From NCBI RefSeq assembly GCF_001697185.1, contig NZ_CP014224.1:1612001-1676000 (forward strand): DNA of 64,000 nt. Direction: 5' to 3'. The DNA comes from Wenyingzhuangia fucanilytica (lineage in GTDB: Bacteria > Bacteroidota > Bacteroidia > Flavobacteriales > Flavobacteriaceae). The position numbers and the translations under genes were made by a program. The notes under the pieces were generated by a model. The model did not search any database, was not told the origin of the DNA, and was given only the letters and a program-made list of their open reading frames with translations. This document shows, one piece after another, positions 34,263 to 43,226 of the stretch (positions are counted from its first letter, which is position 1; each line of letters starts with the position of its first letter).

Positions 34263-35093
34263 ATGAAAAAAATAATCATTCCTGTTGACTTTTCTGAATT
34301 TTCAGAATACGCATTAAAAACCGCTGCACAATTAGCTAAAAAACACACTTCCGAATTAATTTTGGTTCACATGTTAGAAATGCCTTTGGCCTACTCTACT
34401 CACGATAGTGAGTACAGCAAGAGCATTGTTTTTATGATCAAACATGCTGAGAAAAAAATGGAAGAAATCACTTCCAAAAAGTACTTAAAGGGTATTACTA
34501 TAAAAGTAATCATTAAGCATTTCACTGTTTTTCCAGAAATTGGAGATTTGGCTATTGACCAAGAAGCTTCTTTAATAGTAATGGGGTCACATGGGGTAAA
34601 TCATCAACACAGTACTTTTTTAGGTTCAAACACTGAAAAAGTGGTTAGAAATTCCAAAATTCCGGTCTTAATCGTCAAAGATGAATTAAAAAATGTAGAT
34701 TTTAAAAATGCTGTTTTTGTAAGTGATTTTAAAATGGAATCTGTGAATGCTTATCTTAAAGCTAAAGATTTTTTTAATTTGATTAATGTTAAACCTACAT
34801 TGTTGTTTATCAACAAGCCTGATGGTGGATTTGTTTCTACTGCAGAAATGAAATATAGATTTGAAAACTTTTTAATGAAAGCCGATGGTAATTTAGACAA
34901 CCTTAAATACTTTGCTAATTATGATGACTATACTGTTTTGCATGGGGTAAAATACTATGCTGATGAAAATAATATAGATTTAATTGCAATTCCAACTCAT
35001 GGAAAATCTAGCATTTCTAAATTCTTTAACCAAAGTGTTTCTTTGGATATTGCTAATAAATCTTCATATCCCGTTTTAACCGTATTGATTTAA
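34263..35093 (+). CDS. Universal stress protein (two UspA domains)
   Basis: This 276-residue cytoplasmic protein is made of two UspA folds. The first (1-145) keeps the nucleotide-binding pattern VMGSHGVNHQHSTFLGSNTEKVV, with the G-x2-G-x9-G(S/T) spacing. The second (about 150-276) is degenerate but keeps IPTHGKSSISKFFNQSV. Tandem Usp proteins of this size are typical of Bacteroidota and respond to starvation or stress. The gene is single, divergent from guaB and followed by a strong terminator. Confidence 0.9.
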   Translation: MKKIIIPVDFSEFSEYALKTAAQLAKKHTSELILVHMLEMPLAYSTHDSEYSKSIVFMIKHAEKKMEEITSKKYLKGITIKVIIKHFTVFPEIGDLAIDQEASLIVMGSHGVNHQHSTFLGSNTEKVVRNSKIPVLIVKDELKNVDFKNAVFVSDFKMESVNAYLKAKDFFNLINVKPTLLFINKPDGGFVSTAEMKYRFENFLMKADGNLDNLKYFANYDDYTVLHGVKYYADENNIDLIAIPTHGKSSISKFFNQSVSLDIANKSSYPVLTVLI

Positions 35094-35117
35094 TTTTATA
35101 TATTTTAATCACAAAAA

Positions 35118-35149
35118 CAAAGCCTTTTCAATATTCTGAAAAGGCTTTG
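35118..35149. terminator. Bidirectional terminator between the Usp and symporter genes
   Basis: The stem AAAGCCTTTT / AAAAGGCTTT encloses a loop of about 10 nt. It lies between two converging genes, 25 bp from each stop codon. Confidence 0.8.
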
Positions 35150-35174
35150 CTTTATTATACGATATAGTTCAAAG

Positions 35175-36452
35175 TTAAACTCTTTCACTTTTGTCAACTA
35201 TCAAAGCAACAGTTGCATCTCCTGTAACATTTACAGTAGTTCTAAACATATCTAAAGGTCTATCTACGGCAAAAATCAAAGCCAAACCTATGGGTAATAA
35301 ATCTTTTGGAAAACCTATACTATCTAACACTATAATCAACATGACCATCCCTGCTCCAGGAACAGCAGCAGAACCAACAGAAGCCAACAAAGCTGTTAAT
35401 ACTATGGTTATTTGATGCTGAAAAGTTAAGCCTTCTGGCCATAAAACTTGCATGATAAAAACAGCAGCTACTGCTTGATACAAACTGGTTCCATCCATAT
35501 TTATGGTTGCTCCTACAGGAAGCACAAAACTAGAAACTTCTTTATGAACACCTAAGTGATCTTCTACCCTTTCCATAGTAACAGGTAAAGTGGCAGCACT
35601 AGAACTTGTAGAAAAAGCCAGTAATTGAGCTGAAGAAATATTTTTTAAAAACCAAATTGGCGATTTTTTAGCGTATAAAGAAACACATAAAGTGTAAAAA
35701 ACAATCATTAACAACAAACCTAAAACAACTACTCCAGAATATTTTAACAAGGCTAACAACACATAATAATCATCAGAAGTTACTACAACTGTTGCTAATA
35801 AAGAAAAAACTGCATAAGGAGCAAAAAGCATAATAATGTCAATCATTTTTAAAATGACTTCATTTAAAGAATCAAAAAAATTGATTAATGGTTTTGCTTT
35901 TTTAGGATCAATTAACAACAAACAAATTCCTAAAAATATGGTAAAGAAAATCACTTGAAGCATACTTTTATTATCACTCATTGCAAAAGTGACATTATCA
36001 GGAACTATATCTACCAAAAACTGCAAAGGCCCTTGACTGGTTCTAAGGTTTGCTTCAGAAATTTTGCCTTGCAAGCCTTCATTAGAAACATAATTTTCTT
36101 TTAAAGAAGTAATGGTTTCTTGCGAAATTCCATTTCCTGGCTCTAATACATTTACCAAAACCAAACCTATTGTAATGGCTATTACTGTAGTAACTATATA
36201 GATACCTATGGTTTTTATCCCCATAGATTTAAATTTTGAAATATCTTTTAAATCAGAAACTCCTTTTATTAAAGAAGCCATAATTAAAGGAATGGCAATT
36301 AACTTTAGTAGTTTTACAAATAAAGTTCCAAATGGTTTTACCCAATCAATCGTAAATTGTTTTCCTCCTTGTATGTTAGAAAGTATAATTCCAAAAACAA
36401 TTCCCAATACAAGACCAATAATAATTTTCCAGTGAAGTGCTAATTTTTTCAT
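35175..36452 (-). CDS. Dicarboxylate/amino acid:cation symporter (DAACS, GltP/DctA type)
   Basis: This 425-residue secondary transporter has 8 membrane helices and two re-entrant loops. Diagnostic stretches are the Ser-rich AFSTSSSAATLP (hairpin 1) and VGATINMDGTSLYQAV (helix 7 with NMDGT, the cation and substrate site). An upstream ATG adds 7 residues, but the MKKLALHWKIIIGL start fits the family better. It would import glutamate, aspartate or C4-dicarboxylates with Na+ or H+. It follows the FeoB-partner gene by 42 bp on the same strand and may be read through from the feo operon. Confidence 0.9.
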   Translation of the reverse strand: MKKLALHWKIIIGLVLGIVFGIILSNIQGGKQFTIDWVKPFGTLFVKLLKLIAIPLIMASLIKGVSDLKDISKFKSMGIKTIGIYIVTTVIAITIGLVLVNVLEPGNGISQETITSLKENYVSNEGLQGKISEANLRTSQGPLQFLVDIVPDNVTFAMSDNKSMLQVIFFTIFLGICLLLIDPKKAKPLINFFDSLNEVILKMIDIIMLFAPYAVFSLLATVVVTSDDYYVLLALLKYSGVVVLGLLLMIVFYTLCVSLYAKKSPIWFLKNISSAQLLAFSTSSSAATLPVTMERVEDHLGVHKEVSSFVLPVGATINMDGTSLYQAVAAVFIMQVLWPEGLTFQHQITIVLTALLASVGSAAVPGAGMVMLIIVLDSIGFPKDLLPIGLALIFAVDRPLDMFRTTVNVTGDATVALIVDKSERV

Positions 36453-36494
36453 GATGGGATTTTTGAGAAACAAAAGTAAAAAAACTTATAAAAC

Positions 36495-36617
36495 TCAAGA
36501 ACAACCGCAATCATCACTACCACAAGCTTTTTTGCTTTTTTTGAAAAACTTACCATAAAGAATCCAAAGGGCAAAAATGACAGTGGCAAAAACCAGGATG
36601 TTTTGTGTTATTTCCAT
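36495..36617 (-). CDS. Small FeoB-associated Cys-rich membrane protein
   Basis: This 40-residue protein has one membrane helix (about 6-24) followed by a Lys-rich stretch and a Cys cluster KACGSDDCGCS. That is the make-up of the FeoB-associated Cys-rich membrane protein family. Its ATG overlaps the feoB stop by one base (TAATG), so the two are probably translationally coupled. It may assist FeoB assembly or hand over iron, by analogy with FeoC-like helpers. The gene is short and easily missed. Confidence 0.8.
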   Translation of the reverse strand: MEITQNILVFATVIFALWILYGKFFKKSKKACGSDDCGCS

Positions 36618-38581
36618 TATTTTAATATTTGAAAAGCAATTAAAGCTGTAAGATACGCAAAACCAGACATCACAAACATCTGTATCATTGGCCATTTCCA
36701 ACCATTTGTTTCTCTTTTAACAATGGCAATAGTACTCATACATTGCATAGCAAAAGCATAAAACAATAAAATAGAAACTCCTGTAGCAAAAGAATATACT
36801 GGTTTTTTAGAATCTTGAAAAACCTCATTTCTCATTCTTTCTTTAATGGTAGATTCTTCTTCGTTTCCTACACTATAAATAGTTGCTAAAGTCCCTACAA
36901 ACACCTCTCTAGCCGCAAAAGAAGTAATTACAGCAATTCCAATTTTCCAATCATAACCTAAAGGTCTAATTACAGGTTCTATGGTTTTTCCCATAATTCC
37001 TATATATGAATTCTCTAACTTATAAGATGAAATTTCTGTTTGTAACTCTTCTTCTGTATGATTAGGGTGATTCTGACTTACAATGGTCTCGGCATTGTTA
37101 AAATTATCCCCTGGCCCATAAGAAGCCAATACCCATAATAATATAGATAAAGCCAAAATGATCTTACCCGCTTCAAATACAAAGGCTTTGGTTTTTTCAA
37201 TCACATTATAGGCTACATTTTTAAATAAGGGTAACTTATAATTAGGCATCTCTACCACAAAATAAGATTTAGAGCCTAGTTTTAATACCTTATCAAGTAT
37301 GGTTGCAGAAACAATTGCCATTCCAAAACCTAATAAATACAAAGCCATCAGCATTAATCCTTGTACATTAAAAGACATAAATTTTGCCTCGGCAGGAACT
37401 ATTAAACTAATGATAATTGCATATACTGGTAAACGAGCAGAACAGGTAGTAAAAGGAGTTACCAATATGGTAATCAATCTTTCTTTCCAGTTTTCTATAT
37501 TTCTAGTCGCCATAATTGCAGGAATTGCACAAGCAGTTCCAGAAATTAAGGGAACAATACTTTTTCCACTTAATCCAAACTTTCGCATGATTTTATCCAT
37601 TAAAAATACCACACGACTCATATATCCGCTTTCTTCTAACACCGAAGTAAACAAGAATAAAAAGGCAATTTGTGGAATAAAAATCACTACTCCCCCAATA
37701 CCAGGAATAATTCCTTCGGCCAATAAATCAGTAAAAACTCCTTCTGAAAGATGTGCTCTTGCCATTTCTGAAAACCCTGCAAAAGTTTCATCTATATAAT
37801 CCATTGGAAATGCTGACCAAGAAAATAATGCTTGAAAAATGCTGAATAAAATGGTAAAGAAAATTAAATACCCAAAGTATTTATGTATCAAAACCTTATC
37901 TAAAATAGAACGTAAATCTTTAGCATTTTGTGGATCTTGACGATATGTTTTTTCTAATACTGATTTTATGAATTGATAACGTCTAACAGTCTCTAAATGA
38001 TGCTTCTTTTTATCATCTTTAGCCAAAACAGAAAATACAGTAGGCTCCTCTATAAAACAAGGTACAACACTTAAATCTTTAAAATCTATAATTAATTTTT
38101 TAAGATAAGAGATTCCTTTGTTTTGTTTAGAACTCACAAAAGCAATTTTGGTTTCTAACAAAGCCTCCATCTCTTGCTTGTCGATGTCAATACCTCTAAC
38201 AGTCATCTGATCCACCATATTGATAGCCAAAATGGTAGGGATTCCCAAATCTTTTACTTGGGAGTATAAAAATAAATTACGCTTTAAGTTTTCTATATCT
38301 ACTACTACAACGACTACATCAGGATAGTTTTCGTTGGTTTTATCAGACAGTACTTGTACAGCAACATCTTCGTCCAAAGAACTAGCATTTAAACTATAAG
38401 TTCCTGGTAAATCAATAACCTCTGCACCAATGATGTTATTTAATTTGGTGTGCCCTACTTTTTTATCTACAGTAATTCCAGGATAGTTTCCAACCTTTTG
38501 ATTCAACCCAGTTAAACGGTTAAATAAAGAAGTTTTTCCTGTATTTGGATTTCCTATTAAAGCTACTTTAATCTCACTCAT
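36617..38581 (-). CDS. feoB: Ferrous iron transporter FeoB
   Basis: This 654-residue inner-membrane Fe2+ transporter has an N-terminal G-protein domain. Its motifs are G1 GNPNTGKT (10-17), the FeoB hallmark VGNYPGITVDKK, G3 DLPGTYSL and G4 NMVD. A helical spacer and a membrane domain with two Gate regions follow, including TACAIPAIMATR and TPFTTCSARLPVYA. It is slightly shorter than the E. coli protein (773 aa) but complete. It overlaps feoA by 4 bp (ATGA) and its small partner by 1 bp, forming a feoA-feoB-partner operon next to other iron-related genes. Confidence 0.96.
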   Translation of the reverse strand: MSEIKVALIGNPNTGKTSLFNRLTGLNQKVGNYPGITVDKKVGHTKLNNIIGAEVIDLPGTYSLNASSLDEDVAVQVLSDKTNENYPDVVVVVVDIENLKRNLFLYSQVKDLGIPTILAINMVDQMTVRGIDIDKQEMEALLETKIAFVSSKQNKGISYLKKLIIDFKDLSVVPCFIEEPTVFSVLAKDDKKKHHLETVRRYQFIKSVLEKTYRQDPQNAKDLRSILDKVLIHKYFGYLIFFTILFSIFQALFSWSAFPMDYIDETFAGFSEMARAHLSEGVFTDLLAEGIIPGIGGVVIFIPQIAFLFLFTSVLEESGYMSRVVFLMDKIMRKFGLSGKSIVPLISGTACAIPAIMATRNIENWKERLITILVTPFTTCSARLPVYAIIISLIVPAEAKFMSFNVQGLMLMALYLLGFGMAIVSATILDKVLKLGSKSYFVVEMPNYKLPLFKNVAYNVIEKTKAFVFEAGKIILALSILLWVLASYGPGDNFNNAETIVSQNHPNHTEEELQTEISSYKLENSYIGIMGKTIEPVIRPLGYDWKIGIAVITSFAAREVFVGTLATIYSVGNEEESTIKERMRNEVFQDSKKPVYSFATGVSILLFYAFAMQCMSTIAIVKRETNGWKWPMIQMFVMSGFAYLTALIAFQILK

Positions 38582-38808
38582 AGTTTTTCTACTATTATTT
38601 TAGATGCCACTTCTATTCTAATAGCCAAATAGGTTCCGCTAATGTTTAAATAAATTGGATCTTTTAAAGGAGCTCTTTGTAAAACCTCTACATAATTCCC
38701 TTCTATACACCCCATTTCAATCAATTTTAACGGAATATCAATTCCATTAAAAGATTTAATAATAGCTCTATCACCTTTAAGCAGATCAGCAATTGTAGAT
38801 AATTTCAT
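38578..38808 (-). CDS. feoA: FeoA-domain protein
   Basis: This 76-residue SH3-like FeoA protein contains GDRAIIKSFNG, IPLKLIEMGCIEGNYVEV and a final YLAIRIEVASKIIV strand. FeoA binds the cytoplasmic side of FeoB and is needed for Fe2+ uptake. The last 4 bp overlap the feoB start. The gap upstream (38809-38974) contains a TAnnTTTG-type box and two TTAGGT direct repeats on the coding strand. Confidence 0.93.
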   Translation of the reverse strand: MKLSTIADLLKGDRAIIKSFNGIDIPLKLIEMGCIEGNYVEVLQRAPLKDPIYLNISGTYLAIRIEVASKIIVEKL

Positions 38809-38833
38809 TAAGCTTGTTTAAATTAAATATATT

Positions 38834-38899
38834 ACCTAAGATTTTTTGACACCTAAAAAGGAACTATGCTTGGGTAAAATAAAACGAAAAACAAAGATA
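38834..38899 (-). promoter_or_regulatory. Upstream region of feoA: -7 box and paired TTAGGT repeats
   Basis: On the minus strand TATCTTTG (38899-38892) matches TAnnTTTG. Downstream, towards feoA, two TTAGGT hexamers (38856-38851 and 38839-38834) repeat with a 17-bp period. TTAGGT is the half site of DtxR/IdeR-type iron regulators, but here it is a direct and not an inverted repeat. No Fur box is seen. The functional reading is tentative. Confidence 0.3.
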
Positions 38900-38974
38900 T
38901 AAACTATTTAGATTTATTTAAAATAAACAGACTTTTTTATGGAAAAGAATTTATGGATCCTTGTAAAAAGATGA

Positions 38975-39415
38975 CTAATAATTTGCGATGGCTATTTTTG
39001 CCCAATCAATAAGAATTTCTTTTTCAGTTGCAGAAATTTCTCCATGTAAATTTTCATAAGAATCTAATGGCATTTTTCCTTCTTCAACTTCTTCTATTAA
39101 TTCCTCTAATTTGTGTTTTTTTCTTTTTGTGTTATAGGTAGACCAATCAGAAAAATTTAGATGTTCTTTTCCCTCTTCTACGTGATGATTGATCCAGTAA
39201 GAAAGTGGCGCTACATTAGCATACCATGGATATTCTGTTTTGTTACTGTGGCAATCATAACACTTTGATGCTAAAATATTACTCACCTCACTATTAGGAG
39301 TTGTTTCTAAAACAAACACTGTTAATTCTCTAGTTTCAGCATCATTTTTTTCAGTTCCAAAAAATTGAGCTATCACTAAAACAATGGCAAGGGTGATGAA
39401 TATTTTTTTTATCAT
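38975..39415 (-). CDS. Haem-binding-domain (CxxCH) protein
   Basis: This 146-residue protein has one N-terminal hydrophobic segment (signal or anchor, about 3-20). It has a single c-type haem motif CYDCH (52-56) within SKCYDCHSNKTEYPWYANVAP, the pattern of the Haem_bd domain family found in Bacteroidota. Haem would be attached in the periplasm, where the protein could carry electrons. The gene starts 4 bp after the TonB receptor stop and is the last of a five-gene metal-acquisition operon, ahead of feoAB. A ferric-reductase step before FeoB is a plausible inference. Confidence 0.8.
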   Translation of the reverse strand: MIKKIFITLAIVLVIAQFFGTEKNDAETRELTVFVLETTPNSEVSNILASKCYDCHSNKTEYPWYANVAPLSYWINHHVEEGKEHLNFSDWSTYNTKRKKHKLEELIEEVEEGKMPLDSYENLHGEISATEKEILIDWAKIAIANY

Positions 39416-39419
39416 TTTA

Positions 39420-41888
39420 TTATATTTTAATTTCTAAAGTTGCGTAATAATATCTTGGCTCTGCAGGAATAATCCCAGGACCTGGATACCCTGTTGCTCT
39501 ACGGGTAAAATAACTATTGTTCAACAAGTTATTAATTCCAGATTCTATTCTAAAATGTTTTGAAAATTTATAAGAGATAGAAAAATCTAAAATATCATAA
39601 CTTGGAATGGCTCCACTAACATCTTCTTCATTATTTGGATTGTATGGAGAGTTCGTTACATCCGTAAATTGTTCGCTAATATATGTGTATTGTAAACTTG
39701 CTAATAAGTTTTTCCATCCAAAACTAGCTCCCGTTTTTAAGTTTAATAATGGAATAAATTCAACTTCATTACCTGCTACACCGTTTTCATCAGACTCTAA
39801 ATACACAGATTTTGTAATGGCTAAATTGGTAAAAACATCTAAAATAACATTCTTATTGTTTTTAAAATAAGTTTCCTTAATATTCCACTGCAATAAAGAT
39901 TCTACCCCATAAATAAAAGCAGTACCAATGTTTTTACGAACCCATTGCCCTCTATATGGAGGAGTATTACTAAAAATTTGCCCTATTCTATTTCCGTAAA
40001 CCAAGGTAAAAATACTAGCATCATAAGAAAATGCTTTTTTCACTTTTCCTCTTACTCCCAAATCTGCTGTAAAACCTGTTTCATCAGTAATGTTAGGATC
40101 AATAACAAATGTTGGACTTACAGTTCTAATATCTGAAAAAGTTACTGAACGGTAGTTTTGAGAAAAATTAGTATACAACTCAAATAATTGACTTGGTTTG
40201 TAACTTATTCCCAAACCTAAAAGGACAAAGTTTCTAACAAAACTGTTGTTATCATCTTTATGCTCTGAAAACTGTGGATTATTGTTATTGTAAACATAGT
40301 AACTACCTCTAGACTTAGTGTTGATGTGCTCAAACCTAAACCCTGGAGTAATACTCAAATGTTTGTTGATGTTAAAAATATGTTCTCCAAATAACGAAGC
40401 ATTAAAATTTGGAAAATCAAAATCATTTTGATTTGGGTATTGTGCTGCACTTTCATCAAAACTAAAGTCTGCATCTGTTCCTTTAGTTCCTGCACCTTGT
40501 CTTTGGGTATTATTCGCTCTATATAACTTTCCTCCTAACAAATAATAGTTGGTGTTTTTTCCTAATTGATAGCTTGATAAAAAACGAGCCTCTGCACCAT
40601 AATTTCTAAAATCACCAACAATTAAATCTCTATTAAAAATATAACTTCCATCATTATTTTGTTCATCTCCATTAGGATCAAATAAATTAGGCTCTAATAA
40701 AATAGGATTTCCTCTAAATCCTACCACTTTTCTATAAGCATCTAAAGCAAACAAACTCACAGTTAATTTAGAAGCATCTGTAATTTGATGCTCAAACTTT
40801 AAATTGTACAATTTCCAATCTACTCCAAACCAATTACGCTGTAAATAACTTTGAGTAGGATCTTCTAAAAACTGAACATCAGACAAACCTCCTGGTTGAT
40901 GTGCGATATAATTAAAAGATGACAATTCAAAAGCAATATTGGTATCTACATTAAAATCATATCCTAAATGGGCAAAGAAATTATTAGACTTATAGTCTGA
41001 ATTAGGTCTAAAACCATCTCCTTGTTTTCCATTGTAATAAGCATAATAGTTAAATTTATGCGAAGTACCACTAATAGAACTAAAATTAGATAATGTTCCA
41101 AAAGAACCTACAGTATTACGAGTAATTACTTCTACAGGCTTATTTACAGGTTTTTTAGTGATAAAATTAATCAATCCTCCAAATTGAGTTCCATATTGTA
41201 AAGAGGCTGCACCACGTATTACTTGAATTTGTTCTAAAGCTTCTGTAGGTGGTGTATAATAACTTTCTGGATATCCTAACACATCGGCACTAATATCATA
41301 GTCATTTTGGCGAGTATTAAAGTTGGCTGTTCTGTTTGGGTCTAATCCCCTACCTCCAATGTTTAATTGCAGTCCACCATCATTACTATCATAAATATTT
41401 AACCCAGCTACTTTGGCAAAAACTTGTCTAGGATTGTTGGTAGCTTTGTTTCCAACCACTAAATCTAAATTGACTACTTCTGTTTTTTTACCTGCGTAAA
41501 TATGGGTTCCCACTACAGGTTTTAAAGTGGTTAAGCCATAATTAATTCGTTTTTTTGCATTCAATACCACCTCAGACAATTCCTCTTGCAAAGGCGTTAA
41601 ATACAAAGTAATGGTTTGATGATCTTTAAAACTAAAATCTTTTTCTACTACAGCATATCCAAAATAAAAGAAGGTTAAATGTAGAGAGGTCTTTTCAAAA
41701 TCGGCATTAATAAGTCCTGACTGATTGGTAAGACCAATATATGTTTTTTGTTCTGCCACAACCTGTACTCCTTCTAAAGGTTGTTTGGTTACTTTATCTA
41801 GTATTTTAAAAGTTACTTGATAAGCAAAACTTGTTTGCGTTAATAACAGCAGTACTACTAATATTTTAAAATCCTTTAATTTCATCAT
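39420..41888 (-). CDS. TonB-dependent receptor, FecA-like
   Basis: This 822-residue receptor has a signal peptide (1-22), a carboxypeptidase-regulatory-like domain (about 24-105) and a plug (about 125-240) with LNIGGRGLDPNRTANF, IQVIRGAASLQYGTQFGGLINF and ITKKP. A beta-barrel follows, ending RYYYATLEIKI. The plug and barrel segments resemble FecA-like iron-chelate receptors. It overlaps the end of the HTTM gene by 23 bp, and its neighbours are imelysin-like and DUF4856 lipoproteins. The substrate is probably an iron (or other metal) chelate. Sugar uptake is unlikely. Confidence 0.87.
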   Translation of the reverse strand: MMKLKDFKILVVLLLLTQTSFAYQVTFKILDKVTKQPLEGVQVVAEQKTYIGLTNQSGLINADFEKTSLHLTFFYFGYAVVEKDFSFKDHQTITLYLTPLQEELSEVVLNAKKRINYGLTTLKPVVGTHIYAGKKTEVVNLDLVVGNKATNNPRQVFAKVAGLNIYDSNDGGLQLNIGGRGLDPNRTANFNTRQNDYDISADVLGYPESYYTPPTEALEQIQVIRGAASLQYGTQFGGLINFITKKPVNKPVEVITRNTVGSFGTLSNFSSISGTSHKFNYYAYYNGKQGDGFRPNSDYKSNNFFAHLGYDFNVDTNIAFELSSFNYIAHQPGGLSDVQFLEDPTQSYLQRNWFGVDWKLYNLKFEHQITDASKLTVSLFALDAYRKVVGFRGNPILLEPNLFDPNGDEQNNDGSYIFNRDLIVGDFRNYGAEARFLSSYQLGKNTNYYLLGGKLYRANNTQRQGAGTKGTDADFSFDESAAQYPNQNDFDFPNFNASLFGEHIFNINKHLSITPGFRFEHINTKSRGSYYVYNNNNPQFSEHKDDNNSFVRNFVLLGLGISYKPSQLFELYTNFSQNYRSVTFSDIRTVSPTFVIDPNITDETGFTADLGVRGKVKKAFSYDASIFTLVYGNRIGQIFSNTPPYRGQWVRKNIGTAFIYGVESLLQWNIKETYFKNNKNVILDVFTNLAITKSVYLESDENGVAGNEVEFIPLLNLKTGASFGWKNLLASLQYTYISEQFTDVTNSPYNPNNEEDVSGAIPSYDILDFSISYKFSKHFRIESGINNLLNNSYFTRRATGYPGPGIIPAEPRYYYATLEIKI

Positions 41889-43224
41889 TCAAGGGTAAAA
41901 TCCATGTTTTGTTATGAAACCCCTCTTTTTGTTGATATAAATCTATTTTAGGATCAATAAAAAGTTGATTTAAACGTCCATTTAAGGCAACATAACTTTT
42001 TGCAAAAATTTGTATGTTTTGATGTCCTTGACTTTTAAAATGATCTCCTAATAAATGAGCATATTCCAAAATAAAATCTGGTTGAAAACTCATTTGTTTG
42101 ATTTGAAAAGATGTTAAAAAATCAGTATTATCTACATAAAACTGCTTTCCACTAACACTATCTTTTACGTAAAAAGTAGTATATCCTACTTTTTCCATCA
42201 ACATTACTCGCCAAGAAAATCGAAATCCCTGTTCTGTCCAAAACAATTCACCAGGGTAACACAAATTTCTGAAGGGCAAAAATAGTTGAATTACAAAAAA
42301 TAGACTAATTATAAATAAGATATTTTTAGGTCTTTTATAGGTATACAACTCTTTTGTTAAAACTGTTGATTTTGCAGAAATTTTTAAAACTTTTTTTAGT
42401 CCATTGATAAACTTTTCATGCAGACTACTGTCAAAGAAAATTAATGTTGCACAAATCATGATATATGGAAACATCCCTATGTTAAAAAGAATTCGTGTAA
42501 AAATGTGGAAGACCACAACTGCTACAAAAGCAAAAGGTCTGGTTTTACGAATTAACAATAAAAAAGGAATGGTTAAATCATAAATAGCACCACTCCAACT
42601 CATGGCATAATGAAACCAAGTTTGATTCATAAATCCCCCAACCAAAGGCAAATCTGTTTTGGTAGACAACCATATTTTTAGAGGCTGTGCTCTAAATAAC
42701 CAATCGGAATTTAATTTGGCCAAACCGGCATAAAAATAAACAATCCCTAAAAGTAGTTTAATACTGTCTACTGTCCAACTTGGTACAAAAGCATAAGCTA
42801 ATCCCCTATTTTTTGCATCTAAAGAAAAGGTAGCGTTTAAAGGCAAAAAGCAGAGTAAAAAACTCATGATACTTACAAAGTAATAGTGATTTAAATATGT
42901 GGTTTTGTCTATTAATTCTATATAAGTAAAAGACAAGAAAAACAAAATCATTGAGATTCTATATTTAAACCCAAGTATGATTCCCACACAAGCTAACATT
43001 GCCAAAGCAAATAATGCATAGGTGTATACGCCTAGTGTTTTAACCCACTCAAAGCCATAATAAGTAAAATGCCATTTGGGCTTGATATAGAATTGCTCTA
43101 CCCAATCCATAGACACAAAACGGATTAGACTAACCAGCATTAAGACACCAAATAGTACACGAAAAGCAGCTAAAGTAGCTGCTTTTGTTTTATGGTTTTG
43201 TATGTAGTTTTTTAAAGTATTCAT
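41866..43224 (-). CDS. HTTM-domain (vitamin K-dependent carboxylase-related) membrane protein
   Basis: This 452-residue protein has about 8-9 membrane segments in its first 300 residues. TYLNHYYFVSIMSFLLCFLP and KLLLGIVYFYAGLAKLNSDWL are the typical conserved stretches of the HTTM (horizontally transferred transmembrane) domain related to gamma-glutamyl carboxylase. The C-terminal 140 residues form a soluble domain with FRFSWRVMLMEKVGYTTFYV. The biochemical role in bacteria is not established. It overlaps the TonB receptor gene by 23 bp and lies 2 bp after the imelysin gene, so it is tied to metal uptake. Confidence 0.8.
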   Translation of the reverse strand: MNTLKNYIQNHKTKAATLAAFRVLFGVLMLVSLIRFVSMDWVEQFYIKPKWHFTYYGFEWVKTLGVYTYALFALAMLACVGIILGFKYRISMILFFLSFTYIELIDKTTYLNHYYFVSIMSFLLCFLPLNATFSLDAKNRGLAYAFVPSWTVDSIKLLLGIVYFYAGLAKLNSDWLFRAQPLKIWLSTKTDLPLVGGFMNQTWFHYAMSWSGAIYDLTIPFLLLIRKTRPFAFVAVVVFHIFTRILFNIGMFPYIMICATLIFFDSSLHEKFINGLKKVLKISAKSTVLTKELYTYKRPKNILFIISLFFVIQLFLPFRNLCYPGELFWTEQGFRFSWRVMLMEKVGYTTFYVKDSVSGKQFYVDNTDFLTSFQIKQMSFQPDFILEYAHLLGDHFKSQGHQNIQIFAKSYVALNGRLNQLFIDPKIDLYQQKEGFHNKTWILPLNDEIKGF

Positions 43225-43226
43225 GA

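Noticed and set aside
37299-37799. Plus-strand open frame of about 166 codons
   Set aside because: It is antisense to the membrane domain of feoB, with low-complexity composition mirrored from the transmembrane segments. feoB itself is complete.
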